Positions 1 to 8,634 of a stretch of 64,000 nucleotides of DNA are shown piece after piece. Each line of letters opens with the position of its first letter. Position 1 is the stretch's first letter. The stretch is from Chelativorans sp. YIM 93263 (GTDB lineage Bacteria; Pseudomonadota; Alphaproteobacteria; Rhizobiales; Rhizobiaceae): assembly GCF_028767125.1 (NCBI RefSeq), contig NZ_JAKCWP010000001.1:1-64000 (forward strand), in the 5' to 3' direction. The position numbers and the translations under genes were made by a program. A model generated the notes under the pieces. The model worked only from the letters and a program-made list of their open reading frames with translations. It did not search any database and was not told the origin of the DNA.

Positions 1-275
1 GGACCACCGCGCGGGAACGAATAGGTATGCCTTCACCTCATCCTGAGATGCGAAGCCTCGGAAAGCGCGATGAAGACAGGCACGAGCGGGGGTGGCGACA
101 CGCCCCCTCCCCCTCGGACGGGGGAGGTGCCGAGCGCCGCGAGGCGGAACGGGTGCGTTAGCGAGGAACCCGTCCCTCCGGCGACCACCTTCCGTCAAGG
201 GACAAGGTGGATGTCAGGGAACGGGTGGCTGTATCGCGTACTCGGCCGTGGGATCTCTCCCCTGCCCGAGCGCCG
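1..275. repeat. Intergenic palindromic repeat-like sequence
   Basis: No gene is supported here. The stretch holds at least two inverted repeats: a C-rich arm answered by a G-rich arm at about 107-127, and CCACCTT with AAGGTGG at about 185-211. The CTCATCCTGAG start near 38 resembles dispersed intergenic palindromes common in rhizobial genomes. It lies downstream of the minus-strand parvulin gene and could serve as its transcript end, although no T-tract is obvious. The family assignment is from memory of such repeats. Confidence 0.4.
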
Positions 276-1175
276 CTACTGCTGGCTGTCTGCTTCCGGT
301 GCCGGAGTTCTGGATTGCTGCTGCTCGTGAAGCTGGTTCACCGTGGCAGCCAGGTCCTCGTCGGAGATTTCAAGCTCGGCGCTCTCTCTCAACGAGGAAA
401 GCATCTCGACATACTTCTCGCTGACCAGCAACGAGCGGATCTGATCCCGGACTTGTTCCAGCGCCGGCGGCTCCTGGGTGCGCTTGTCTTCCACCTTGAT
501 GACGTGCCAGCCGAACTGACTCTCGACAGGCTCTTCCGTATAGGTACCCGGCTCCAGCGAAAACGCGACTTCCTCGAAAGCCGGCACCATCTGACCTTCG
601 GCGAAATAGCCGAGGTCGCCACCTTCCGCTGCCGAGCCGTCCTGGGAGTGTTCTTCCGCGAGCGAGGCAAAATCGCCCCCCTCGTCGAGTTGCTGGATGA
701 TTTCGTTTGCCTCTTCCTCGGTCTCGACCAGGATGTGGCGTGCGCGAACCTCTTCCGGCATCGTCAGATTGGCGACCTCAGCCTCGTAGCGTTCTCTGAT
801 TTCTTCGTCCGAGATGGACTCAACCACGTTCTGGTCGACAAGGGCGCTGTGCAGTGCCCGATCACGCAAAAAATTCATGCGCTGCTGGAACGCCTCGGTC
901 TGGTCGAGTTCCTGCTCTTCGGCTTCGGAAGCAAAGAGCCTGATGTCGATGACCGAGGACAGGGCGGCGGCGCGGCGCTGCTCGTCCGGAAGCTGCGCAA
1001 ACTGCGCACCGAGCTCGGCTTCCGCCAGCTCAAGATCGGTCTGCGTGATGGGCTCTCCGTTTACCGTGGCAACCACTTCGCTTTCCTGGGCCATGGCCGG
1101 TGCCGCGCCCAACGCGACGACAAGCCCAGCCACAGCAACATGCGTCGCCAGGGATTTGCGAATGATATCGTGCAT
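276..1175 (-). CDS. Periplasmic parvulin-type peptidyl-prolyl cis-trans isomerase
   Basis: Predicted 299-residue exported foldase. Residues 1-29 form a signal peptide (basic start, hydrophobic core, cleavage after AMA). A SurA/PrsA-like N-terminal helical region (about 35-140) is followed by a PpiC parvulin domain (about 143-235) with the typical RARHILV start and FGWHVIKV end. The acidic, Gln-rich C-terminus looks disordered. The family isomerises X-Pro bonds during folding of periplasmic and outer-membrane proteins. I chose the ATG at 1175 because GGAGAG sits 6 bases upstream and the signal peptide starts there; an upstream in-frame ATG would add 17 residues before it. The gene diverges from secA, so an export foldase and the export motor share a 259-bp control region. 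Confidence 0.9.
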   Translation of the reverse strand: MHDIIRKSLATHVAVAGLVVALGAAPAMAQESEVVATVNGEPITQTDLELAEAELGAQFAQLPDEQRRAAALSSVIDIRLFASEAEEQELDQTEAFQQRMNFLRDRALHSALVDQNVVESISDEEIRERYEAEVANLTMPEEVRARHILVETEEEANEIIQQLDEGGDFASLAEEHSQDGSAAEGGDLGYFAEGQMVPAFEEVAFSLEPGTYTEEPVESQFGWHVIKVEDKRTQEPPALEQVRDQIRSLLVSEKYVEMLSSLRESAELEISDEDLAATVNQLHEQQQSRTPAPEADSQQ

Positions 1176-1278
1176 AAAGAACTCTCCGGTCGATTGCGAC
1201 TTGCCCGCTTCGGGGTTACGCGCCAAACCGCCTACGAATGCGGCGGAATTTTGCGATCGGACGCAGGTTTCCTACAAG

Positions 1279-1307
1279 TTGACATAACAGGTGCCCCCTC
1301 TTATCTC
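1279..1307 (+). promoter_or_regulatory. Candidate sigma-70 promoter of secA
   Basis: A perfect TTGACA -35 is followed after exactly 17 bases by TATCTC as a -10. It would leave a leader of about 120 nt before the secA ATG. This rests on consensus only. Confidence 0.45.
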
Positions 1308-1319
1308 TCCAACCATCCG

Positions 1320-1342
1320 GCGTCCAGAAACATTCTGGACGC
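1320..1342 (+). promoter_or_regulatory. 10-bp perfect dyad in the secA leader
   Basis: GCGTCCAGAA and TTCTGGACGC are perfect inverted copies separated by three bases (ACA). The dyad lies just downstream of the candidate promoter and about 92 bp before the secA start. As RNA it would form a 10-bp hairpin with a 3-nt loop; as DNA it could be an operator. There is no T-tract, so it is not a classical terminator. Confidence 0.5.
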
Positions 1343-1434
1343 ACCTCTTGGCAATCTGCCTGCCTGGCTCGAACGAGTGGCGGAACGAACCGGTGCTTGA
1401 GCGCCGGAACATCGCGAATTGAAAGGACCAGCGT

Positions 1435-4158
1435 ATGGTCAGTTTCGGCGGCCTTGCCCGCAAGATTTTCGGCTCTTCGAATGAACGCCGCGTTAAGGGT
1501 TTCATGCCCCGCGTGAATGAAATCGGCGCCCTGGAAGATGAAATGAAGGGGCTGTCCGATGAAGCGCTCCGCGGCAAGACCGAGGAATTCCGCAAAAAAC
1601 TGGCTGATGGCACAAAGCTGGACGACCTGCTCGTCCCCGCCTTTGCCGTGGTGCGCGAGGCGGCACGCCGCGTACTCGGCCTCAGGCCCTTCGACGTCCA
1701 GCTCATCGGCGGCATGGTGCTGCACGAGGGCTCGATCGCCGAGATGAAGACAGGTGAAGGAAAGACCCTGGTCGCCACCCTTCCCGTTTATCTCAACGCC
1801 CTTACCGGCGATGGCGTCCATGTCGTCACGGTCAACGATTACCTCGCCCGCCGCGACTCCGAATGGATGGGCCGCGTCTACGGCTTTCTCGGGCTGACCA
1901 CCGGTGTTATCGTTCACGGCTTGTCGGATGAAGAGCGTCGCGCCGCCTATGCCTGCGATGTCACTTACGGCACCAACAATGAGCTCGGCTTCGATTATCT
2001 GCGCGACAACATGAAACACGAGCGCAGCCAGATGACGCAGCGCGGGCACGCGTTTGCCATCGTCGACGAGGTGGACTCGATTCTCATCGACGAGGCGCGC
2101 ACGCCGCTGATCATTTCCGGTCCGCTGGACGACCGTTCCGACCTTTATACCACGATCGACTCCTTCATCCCCAAGCTGAGCGAGGAAGATTACGAGATCG
2201 ACGAGAAGCAGCGGACAGCCACCTTCACCGAGGAAGGCACCGAGAAGGTGGAAGAGATGCTGCGCGAGGCAGAACTCTTCAAGGGCGAGTCACTCTACGA
2301 CATCGAAAACGTCTCCATCGTTCATCATCTGAACAACGCGCTGAAAGCACACAAGCTTTTCCAGCGCGACAAGGACTACATTGTCCGCGATGGCGATCTC
2401 ATCATCATCGACGAATTCACCGGCCGCATGATGCCCGGCCGGCGCTTTTCGGAAGGCCTTCACCAGGCGCTCGAGGCCAAGGAACACGTCAAGATCCAGC
2501 CCGAGAACCAGACGCTGGCCTCCATCACCTTCCAGAACTACTTCCGCATGTACGGGAAATTGGCCGGCATGACGGGCACCGCCGCGACGGAAGCGGAGGA
2601 GTTCGCCAATATTTATGGTCTTGGCGTCGTCGAGATCCCGACCAACCTTCCGATCCAGCGCATTGATGAGGACGACGAGGTTTACCGGACGGTCGAGGAG
2701 AAGTACCGCGCGATCGTTCGGGAGATAAAAGAGGCCAGGGCAAAGGACCAGCCGATCCTCGTCGGCACCACTTCGATCGAGAAATCGGAGATCCTGGCCG
2801 AGCTTCTGCGCAAGGAAGGCATTAAGGATTTCGAGGTTCTGAACGCCCGCCACCACGAGCGCGAGGCAGCGATTATCTCGCAGGCCGGCAAGCCCGGCGC
2901 GATCACCATCGCCACCAACATGGCAGGCCGCGGCACCGACATCCAGTTGGGCGGCAACCCCGACATGCGTGTCGCCGAGGAATTGGGCGACATGCCGGAG
3001 GGTGCCGAGCGCGAGGCGAAGGAAAAGGCGGTCCGCGAGGATGTCCAGAAGCTGAAGGATAAGGCGATCGCTGCCGGCGGCCTTTACGTTCTGGCCACCG
3101 AACGACATGAGAGCCGCCGCATCGACAACCAGTTGCGCGGCCGTTCCGGTCGCCAGGGCGACCCCGGCCGCTCGAAGTTTTACCTGTCTCTGCAAGACGA
3201 CCTGATGCGAATCTTCGGCTCCGACCGCATGGATGGCATGCTGCAGAAGCTGGGTCTGAAGGAAGACGAGTCCATCGTCCATCCCTGGATCAACAAGGCG
3301 CTGGAGAAGGCGCAGAAGAAGGTCGAAGCGCGCAACTTCGACATCCGTAAGAACCTGCTCAAATTCGATGACGTCATGAACGATCAGCGAAAGGTCGTCT
3401 TCGAGCAGCGGCTGGAATTGATGGACGGCGAGAACCTCGGCGAGACGGTCGCCGAGATGCGCCACGACGTTATCGACGAGCTCGTCGCCACGCACATCCC
3501 GGAAAAGGCCTATGCCGAACAGTGGGACGCCAAGGGTCTAAGGGAAGGCGTGCGCACGCATCTCAATCTCGATCTGCCGATCGAGGAGTGGGTGCAGGAA
3601 GAAGGCATCGCCGAAGACGATATCCGCACACGTATCACCGAAGCAGTCGACAAGGCGGCGGCCGAGCGGGCCGAACGCTTCGGTCCCGATATCATGGCGT
3701 ATGTAGAAAAATCCGTCCTGCTGCAGACGCTCGATCATCTGTGGCGCGAGCATCTGGTCAATCTCGACCATTTGCGTTCAGTGGTTGGCTTCCGCGGCTA
3801 CGCCCAGCGCGATCCGCTAAATGAGTACAAGACCGAATCGTTCGAGCTCTTCCAGGCCATGCTCGGCAATCTGCGCCAGACCGTGACCGCACAACTCATG
3901 CGGGTCGAACTCGTGCGTGAAGCCGCCGAGGCTCCGCCGCCCGAAACTCCGCCCATGCAAGCCCATCACGTCGACAAGACGACCGGCGAAGACGAGATGG
4001 ATGGCGATACGATGACGCTGCCGCGTGTCGACAATCGCGCTATAGCCGAGGAGCGCGACCCGAACGACCCCTCGACCTGGGGCAAGGTCGGCCGCAATGA
4101 AGCCTGCCCCTGCGGCTCGGGCAAGAAGTACAAGCACTGTCACGGGGCATTCACCTAA
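1435..4158 (+). CDS. secA: Preprotein translocase ATPase SecA
   Basis: Full-length SecA (907 residues), the ATP-driven motor that pushes unfolded preproteins through SecYEG. The Walker A motif MKTGEGKT is at residues 104-111, followed by the VNDYLARRD segment, the [15 protein letters not shown] helicase motif and the NMAGRGTDI and [10 protein letters not shown] motifs of the second nucleotide fold. The C-terminus carries the zinc-binding SEC-C motif [12 protein letters not shown], preceded by an acidic linker, which is the SecB/ribosome contact site in the family. The start has an AAAGGA Shine-Dalgarno. The gene stands alone behind a leader with a strong dyad; a hairpin immediately follows the stop. 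Confidence 0.99.
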   Translation: MVSFGGLARKIFGSSNERRVKGFMPRVNEIGALEDEMKGLSDEALRGKTEEFRKKLADGTKLDDLLVPAFAVVREAARRVLGLRPFDVQLIGGMVLHEGSIAEMKTGEGKTLVATLPVYLNALTGDGVHVVTVNDYLARRDSEWMGRVYGFLGLTTGVIVHGLSDEERRAAYACDVTYGTNNELGFDYLRDNMKHERSQMTQRGHAFAIVDEVDSILIDEARTPLIISGPLDDRSDLYTTIDSFIPKLSEEDYEIDEKQRTATFTEEGTEKVEEMLREAELFKGESLYDIENVSIVHHLNNALKAHKLFQRDKDYIVRDGDLIIIDEFTGRMMPGRRFSEGLHQALEAKEHVKIQPENQTLASITFQNYFRMYGKLAGMTGTAATEAEEFANIYGLGVVEIPTNLPIQRIDEDDEVYRTVEEKYRAIVREIKEARAKDQPILVGTTSIEKSEILAELLRKEGIKDFEVLNARHHEREAAIISQAGKPGAITIATNMAGRGTDIQLGGNPDMRVAEELGDMPEGAEREAKEKAVREDVQKLKDKAIAAGGLYVLATERHESRRIDNQLRGRSGRQGDPGRSKFYLSLQDDLMRIFGSDRMDGMLQKLGLKEDESIVHPWINKALEKAQKKVEARNFDIRKNLLKFDDVMNDQRKVVFEQRLELMDGENLGETVAEMRHDVIDELVATHIPEKAYAEQWDAKGLREGVRTHLNLDLPIEEWVQEEGIAEDDIRTRITEAVDKAAAERAERFGPDIMAYVEKSVLLQTLDHLWREHLVNLDHLRSVVGFRGYAQRDPLNEYKTESFELFQAMLGNLRQTVTAQLMRVELVREAAEAPPPETPPMQAHHVDKTTGEDEMDGDTMTLPRVDNRAIAEERDPNDPSTWGKVGRNEACPCGSGKKYKHCHGAFT

Positions 4159-4189
4159 GTAGCTCTCCCTCCTCTTGAGGCAGAGCTAC
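4159..4189 (+). terminator. Hairpin after secA
   Basis: GTAGCTCT and AGAGCTAC form an 8-bp stem immediately after the secA TAA. No U-tract follows, so it may be an mRNA 3'-end stabiliser or a weak terminator. Confidence 0.4.
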
Positions 4190-4285
4190 CGCATATGTGT
4201 CAGCGGTTGAGGAGGCCTTCGGGGCTGCGGCTGCTTCAGTCTTTTGAGACGAGAGGATTTTCTCCGGGTCGAACCCTCTGGAAGG

Positions 4286-4362
<77 letters not shown>

Positions 4363-4500
4363 AATCTGATTCCTGATACAGTATGATGCCGTGGAAATCC
4401 ATTTTAGAATGTCCAGAATGGATCAAAATTGGGATCGCCATCGTGGAATAGGAAAATAGCGGGCAAGAGCTGGGGATCTGTCCCGACACCAACCGCAAGG

Positions 4501-5766
4501 TCATAGCCAGTCGGGCAGCGAATCGAGGCCGATCAGGTCTTCATAGCTCGGGCGCGGTCGGACCACATGGAAGCGATCGCCATTCACCAGAACCTCCGCT
4601 ACGAGAAGGCGGGAATTGTAGGTGTTGGCCTGAACCGCGCCATAGGCGCCGGCGGTAGCAAAGGCGAGCAGATCGCCCGCTTTCATGGCCGGGATATTGC
4701 GATCCTGTGCCAGAAAATCCCCGGTTTCGCAAACGGGACCGACCACATCCGCGGTAGTGAGCGGCGTGTCGGTCGCAGGTTCCTTCACCGGCCAAACGGC
4801 GTGATAGGCATCATAAAGCGTCGGGCGGAGGAGGTCGTTCATCGCTGCATCGACGATCAGGAAGTTCTTCGCCTCACCTTCCTTCACATAAATCACTTCC
4901 GAAATCAGGATGCCTGCATTAGCCGTGATGAGTCGGCCGGGCTCCAGCATCACCTTCAGACCCAAGGGCGCGGCATGCTTGCGCACGATCTCGGCGTAAG
5001 CTTCCGGCGAGGGCGGTGCCTCATTGCCTTCGTGGTAAGGGACCCCCAGACCGCCCCCAAGATCGATATGCTCGATGGCATGGCCATCGTTCTGGAGCGT
5101 TCCGGCCAGATCGGCCAGACGGGCGAAAGCCTGGTCGAACGGCTCCAGTGACGTGATCTGACTACCAATATGCATATCGATACCGGTTATACGCAAACCT
5201 GGCAGATCCGCCGCGCGTGCATAGGCAGCCCGCGCGTCCTTCGCCGCAATGCCGAACTTGTTCTCCGCCTTCCCGGTGGAGATTTTGCGGTGCGTCCTGG
5301 CGTCCACGTCAGGATTGATCCGCAGTGAGACCGGCGCCTGCAGCCCCAGCGCCGTTGCGCGGGCCGAAAGCAGCTCCAACTCCGGCAGGGACTCGACATT
5401 GAAGCAGAGAATGCCGGCCTGAAGCGCAAAATCCATCTCTCTCGCCGTCTTGCCCACGCCGGAGAACAGGATTTTTTCAGCCGGTATGCCGGCGGCCAGT
5501 GCGCGGCGCAATTCGCCTTCGGAGACAACGTCCGCGCCAGCGCCGAGCTGTGCCAGCGTCTTCACAACCGCCTGGTTGGAATTGGCCTTCAGCGCGTAAC
5601 AGACGAGGGAATCGAGATCTTTGAGCGCACCTTTGAACACCTCGTAGTGACGTGTCAGGGTGGCGGTCGAGTAGCAATAAAACGGCGTGCCGACACCCGC
5701 CGCAATCTGCGGCACCGGCACGTCTTCCGCATGAAGAACGCCGTTGCGGTATTGAAAGTGGTTCAC
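4501..5766 (-). CDS. lysA: Diaminopimelate decarboxylase
   Basis: Last step of lysine synthesis: PLP-dependent decarboxylation of meso-diaminopimelate. The 421-residue protein has the fold-III alanine-racemase-like barrel with the PLP lysine in CYALKANSN (Lys60), the substrate-binding HIGSQI segment, the phosphate-binding GGGLG loop and the C-terminal CETGDFLAQD and AYG motifs. The start appears to be GTG at 5766, ten bases downstream of the lptM stop, so the two are probably cotranscribed. Order argH-lptM-lysA on one strand is common in rhizobia. Confidence 0.97.
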   Translation of the reverse strand: MNHFQYRNGVLHAEDVPVPQIAAGVGTPFYCYSTATLTRHYEVFKGALKDLDSLVCYALKANSNQAVVKTLAQLGAGADVVSEGELRRALAAGIPAEKILFSGVGKTAREMDFALQAGILCFNVESLPELELLSARATALGLQAPVSLRINPDVDARTHRKISTGKAENKFGIAAKDARAAYARAADLPGLRITGIDMHIGSQITSLEPFDQAFARLADLAGTLQNDGHAIEHIDLGGGLGVPYHEGNEAPPSPEAYAEIVRKHAAPLGLKVMLEPGRLITANAGILISEVIYVKEGEAKNFLIVDAAMNDLLRPTLYDAYHAVWPVKEPATDTPLTTADVVGPVCETGDFLAQDRNIPAMKAGDLLAFATAGAYGAVQANTYNSRLLVAEVLVNGDRFHVVRPRPSYEDLIGLDSLPDWL

Positions 5767-5776
5767 GAAGCGGACT

Positions 5777-5980
5777 CTAAATCAACTTGTCGAGGATGAA
5801 AGGGCGGTCGCGAACCGGTCTCTCCGGTTCCGGAGGCAGGGGCTCGTCGTTGCGCTCGGCCTCTTCCCGCGCCTCGACCGCCGCTTCATAGGGCGTATCC
5901 AGCGGAGCCTTGCGGCCGCAGGCGGTCAGTCCTACCGCAAGGGCGAGCACGAGAAGGGGGAGCGTTGCGCGCATTTTCAT
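5777..5980 (-). CDS. LptM-like small lipoprotein
   Basis: A 67-residue lipoprotein: hydrophobic signal with lipobox LTAC (Cys21), then GRKAPLDTP, which matches the short conserved motif of LptM (YifL), and an acidic, charged tail. Known LptM assists disulfide maturation of the LptDE lipopolysaccharide translocon. Small lipoproteins next to lysA or dapF are typical of this family across proteobacteria, which supports the call. It sits between argH (33 bp away) and lysA (10 bp away). Orthology to LptM is inferred from size, motif and context. Confidence 0.8.
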   Translation of the reverse strand: MKMRATLPLLVLALAVGLTACGRKAPLDTPYEAAVEAREEAERNDEPLPPEPERPVRDRPFILDKLI

Positions 5981-6013
5981 CTGCCATCCAATCCCAAGTT
6001 TGCAGAAGCGTTT

Positions 6014-7435
6014 CTAGCTTTTTTTGACCGGGCTTGCACCCCGTTTCAACCTTCTGCGCCAGGCGCGGATCTGCTTGCGCACTTCCGCAGGAGCCGCGCC
6101 GCCATAGGAGGTGCGGCTCTTGACCGAATTTGCCACGGAGAGCACCGAATAGACATCGTCGGTAATGGCGGAGTGAATGGTCTGAAGATCGGCGAGCGGC
6201 AGCTTCTCCAGCGCGCATTTACGCTCTTCCGCAAGGGCAACGGCCTTTCCGGTTACGTGATGAGCTTCACGGAACGGGAGACCTGCTTCGCGCACCAACC
6301 AGTCGGCCAGATCAGTCGCCGTGGAATATCCGTGGCCGGCGGCCTTTTTCATGGCCGCCTTGTTGACCTCCAGATCCTTCACCATGCCCGTCATGGCCGC
6401 GAGCATGAGATCGAGCGTCTCGGCGGTGTCGAAAACGGCCTCCTTGTCCTCCTGCATGTCCTTGGAATAGGCGAGCGGAAGCCCCTTCATAACGGTAAGA
6501 AGGGCAACAAGATTGCCGTTGATCCGGCCGATCTTCGCGCGAGTGAGCTCCGCCGCGTCCGGATTTTTCTTCTGCGGCATAATTGAAGAGCCGGTGGCGA
6601 AGGCATCCGAAAGATTCACGAAGCCGAACTGGGGTGTCGCCCAGATGACGATCTCTTCTGCCATCCGCGAGAGGTGCGTACCGCAGATCGCCGCAACCGA
6701 CAAAAACTCGAGCGCGAAATCGCGGTCGGAAACCGTATCGATCGAGTTACGGGTCGGTTCGCGGAAACCGAGAGCTTCCGCTGTCATATGCCGGTCGATC
6801 GGAAAGCCCGTTCCGGCAAGCGCGGCAGCGCCCAAGGGGCACTCGTCGAGGCGCTCCAGCGCATCGCGAACGCGCGAACGGTCGCGGCCGAACATTTCGA
6901 CATAGGCCATCAGGTGGTGACCGAAAGTGACCGGCTGCGCGGCCTGCAAATGCGTGAAGCCGGGCATGACCGTCGCGGCGTGCTCCTCGGCGCGAACCAG
7001 AAACGCCTCGACGAGATGCGTGAGGGCTGCCTCGATGCGCTCGAGCTCCTCCTTCACCCACAGACGGAAGTCTACGGCGACCTGGTCATTACGGGAGCGT
7101 GCGGTGTGGAGACGCCCTGCCGCCGGGCCGATCAGTTTCGAAAGCCGCGCTTCCACATTCATGTGGATGTCTTCAAGCCGGGCGGAGAACTCGAACTCGC
7201 CTGCTTCGATTTCTGACAGGATCGTGTTGAGCCCGTGAGCGATCTTTCGTTCGTCGTCCGCCGAAATTATGCCAGTTTTAGCGAGCATGGCGGCGTGTGC
7301 CAGGCTGCCGCGAATGTCCTGGGCATAAAGCTTGCGGTCGAAATCGATGGAAGCATTGATCGCTTCCATGATGGCGTCCGGACCTGAGGCAAAACGTCCG
7401 CCCCACATGTCGTTGCTGGTTTTGTTTTCGCTCAT
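6014..7435 (-). CDS. argH: Argininosuccinate lyase
   Basis: Final step of arginine synthesis: cleaves argininosuccinate to arginine and fumarate. The 473-residue protein has the fumarase/aspartase superfamily signature [12 protein letters not shown] at about residues 282-293, containing the catalytic serine, plus TARSRNDQV and the HLQAAQP and TFGHH segments. Length is normal for the family, with a short basic C-terminal tail. It is first in the argH-lptM-lysA block and diverges from the TlpA gene with only 33 bp between start codons, so the two promoters must overlap or share sequence. Confidence 0.98.
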   Translation of the reverse strand: MSENKTSNDMWGGRFASGPDAIMEAINASIDFDRKLYAQDIRGSLAHAAMLAKTGIISADDERKIAHGLNTILSEIEAGEFEFSARLEDIHMNVEARLSKLIGPAAGRLHTARSRNDQVAVDFRLWVKEELERIEAALTHLVEAFLVRAEEHAATVMPGFTHLQAAQPVTFGHHLMAYVEMFGRDRSRVRDALERLDECPLGAAALAGTGFPIDRHMTAEALGFREPTRNSIDTVSDRDFALEFLSVAAICGTHLSRMAEEIVIWATPQFGFVNLSDAFATGSSIMPQKKNPDAAELTRAKIGRINGNLVALLTVMKGLPLAYSKDMQEDKEAVFDTAETLDLMLAAMTGMVKDLEVNKAAMKKAAGHGYSTATDLADWLVREAGLPFREAHHVTGKAVALAEERKCALEKLPLADLQTIHSAITDDVYSVLSVANSVKSRTSYGGAAPAEVRKQIRAWRRRLKRGASPVKKS

Positions 7436-7468
7436 CGTGTTAATCAGGCCCCGGAGTGAAAATCTGAG

Positions 7469-8140
7469 ATGCCGAAGATCAGTTGGAATTGGCTGACGTA
7501 TAAACCGTTTGCGCTGTCTGCGATCGCGGGTATTGTCGCCGGCGCAATCGTGGCCCTATACGTGATCAGCGGCCAGGATGGCAAGCTTCTCGCGGGCAGT
7601 ACGGACGAAGCCACCTGCACCGCCGCGGAAGAAAAGATCGCTGCCGTCGAGCCTGCCATTCAAGGAGAAGTGGCCGCTCTGATACCTGCGGAGCCTTCCC
7701 AGCCGCTAACCGACCTCAGCTTCAATGGCCCCGATGGGGAGATGATGAGCGTTGCCGATTTTTCCGGCAAGACGCTGCTTATCAACCTGTGGGCCACGTG
7801 GTGCGCGCCCTGCCGTGCCGAAATGCCGGCGCTGGATGAGTTGCAGGCGGACAAGGGGTCCGACCGCTTCGAGGTGGTTGCGGTCAATGTAGATCGTGGA
7901 AGCGACGAAAAACCCCAGGCTTTTCTGAATGAGATCGGCATCCAGTCACTTGCCGATTACCGCGACAGTTCGATGGAGATCTTCAACGAACTGAAGACGC
8001 GCGGGCTGGGTCTCGGCCTGCCGGTGACGGTGCTGGTTGATGAGGAGGGCTGTCTTCTGGCGCATATGAACGGTCCCGCCGAATGGTCGAGTGACGATGC
8101 ACAACAACTGATCGAGGCGGCGCTGCCTTCCGAAAGTTGA
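7469..8140 (+). CDS. tlpA: TlpA-type membrane-anchored thiol:disulfide reductase
   Basis: A 223-residue thioredoxin-fold protein anchored by one N-terminal membrane segment (about residues 10-33) with the catalytic domain in the periplasm. The redox motif WCAPC gives Cys112 and Cys115, followed by the conserved PALDEL. A separate Cys pair position (residues near 50 and 193) is seen outside the motif, as in Bradyrhizobium TlpA. The family keeps the cytochrome oxidase copper site or cytochrome c cysteines reduced. The divergent argH neighbour is a conserved rhizobial arrangement. The exact partner protein cannot be told from sequence. Confidence 0.88.
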   Translation: MPKISWNWLTYKPFALSAIAGIVAGAIVALYVISGQDGKLLAGSTDEATCTAAEEKIAAVEPAIQGEVAALIPAEPSQPLTDLSFNGPDGEMMSVADFSGKTLLINLWATWCAPCRAEMPALDELQADKGSDRFEVVAVNVDRGSDEKPQAFLNEIGIQSLADYRDSSMEIFNELKTRGLGLGLPVTVLVDEEGCLLAHMNGPAEWSSDDAQQLIEAALPSES

Positions 8141-8193
8141 CGCTTGCGTAAACTGCCGTTGTGACTATCCTCCCTGGAGAAAGGAGGGTTGCG

Positions 8194-8553
8194 ATGCGAT
8201 TTCTTTTCCTGATTGCCTTTCTTACCGCCTCCACGGTGGCGGCTCGTTCCATCGAACTCGCCATCGAACTGCCGGAGGCGGGTGAGATTTCCGCCGAGCG
8301 TATCGATGCCACTTACGATTGCGGCAGCCAGGCGATGATGTCTGTCGAATACGTGAACGCCGGGCCGGTTTCCCTGGCGGTCTTCGCCCACGAAGGCGAA
8401 CCCGTGATAGCGTCCAATGTGCTTTCGGCATCGGGTGCACGCTACGCCGCGGGGCCCTTCATCTGGTGGACCAAAGGGCCGCAGGCATCACTATATGACC
8501 TCAGAAACGGCGAGGACGCGCCGCCCGTCCTCGAATGCACCGAGCAGCGCTGA
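8194..8553 (+). CDS. MliC-family (C-type lysozyme inhibitor) exported protein
   Basis: A 119-residue exported protein. Residues 1-19 are a signal peptide, without a lipobox Cys. The mature part has the MliC pattern: YDCG near the start, a VEYVN strand, GPVSLAVF, then the conserved loop SASGARY followed by FIWWTKGPQASLYD and a late Cys. Family members inhibit host or competitor C-type lysozyme by inserting the SGxxY loop in its active site. I chose the ATG at 8194 because AAGGAGGG lies just upstream and the signal peptide begins there. It may follow the TlpA gene in one transcript (53 bp gap). Confidence 0.75.
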   Translation: MRFLFLIAFLTASTVAARSIELAIELPEAGEISAERIDATYDCGSQAMMSVEYVNAGPVSLAVFAHEGEPVIASNVLSASGARYAAGPFIWWTKGPQASLYDLRNGEDAPPVLECTEQR

Positions 8554-8634
8554 CCAACGCGCCGCTTTTATTGAAACTGGCTCGCGGCCACAAACTTAGC
8601 TGTATAGTCAGGCCGCAAAGGAGAGGCAGCGCCC

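Noticed and set aside
207-1400. Long plus-strand open frame over the parvulin gene
   Set aside because: It is antisense to a gene with a signal peptide and clear parvulin motifs; the frame is a GC-rich shadow with no recognisable domain.
2290-3495. 401-codon minus-strand open frame inside secA
   Set aside because: Antisense to conserved SecA motifs; high-GC mirror frame.
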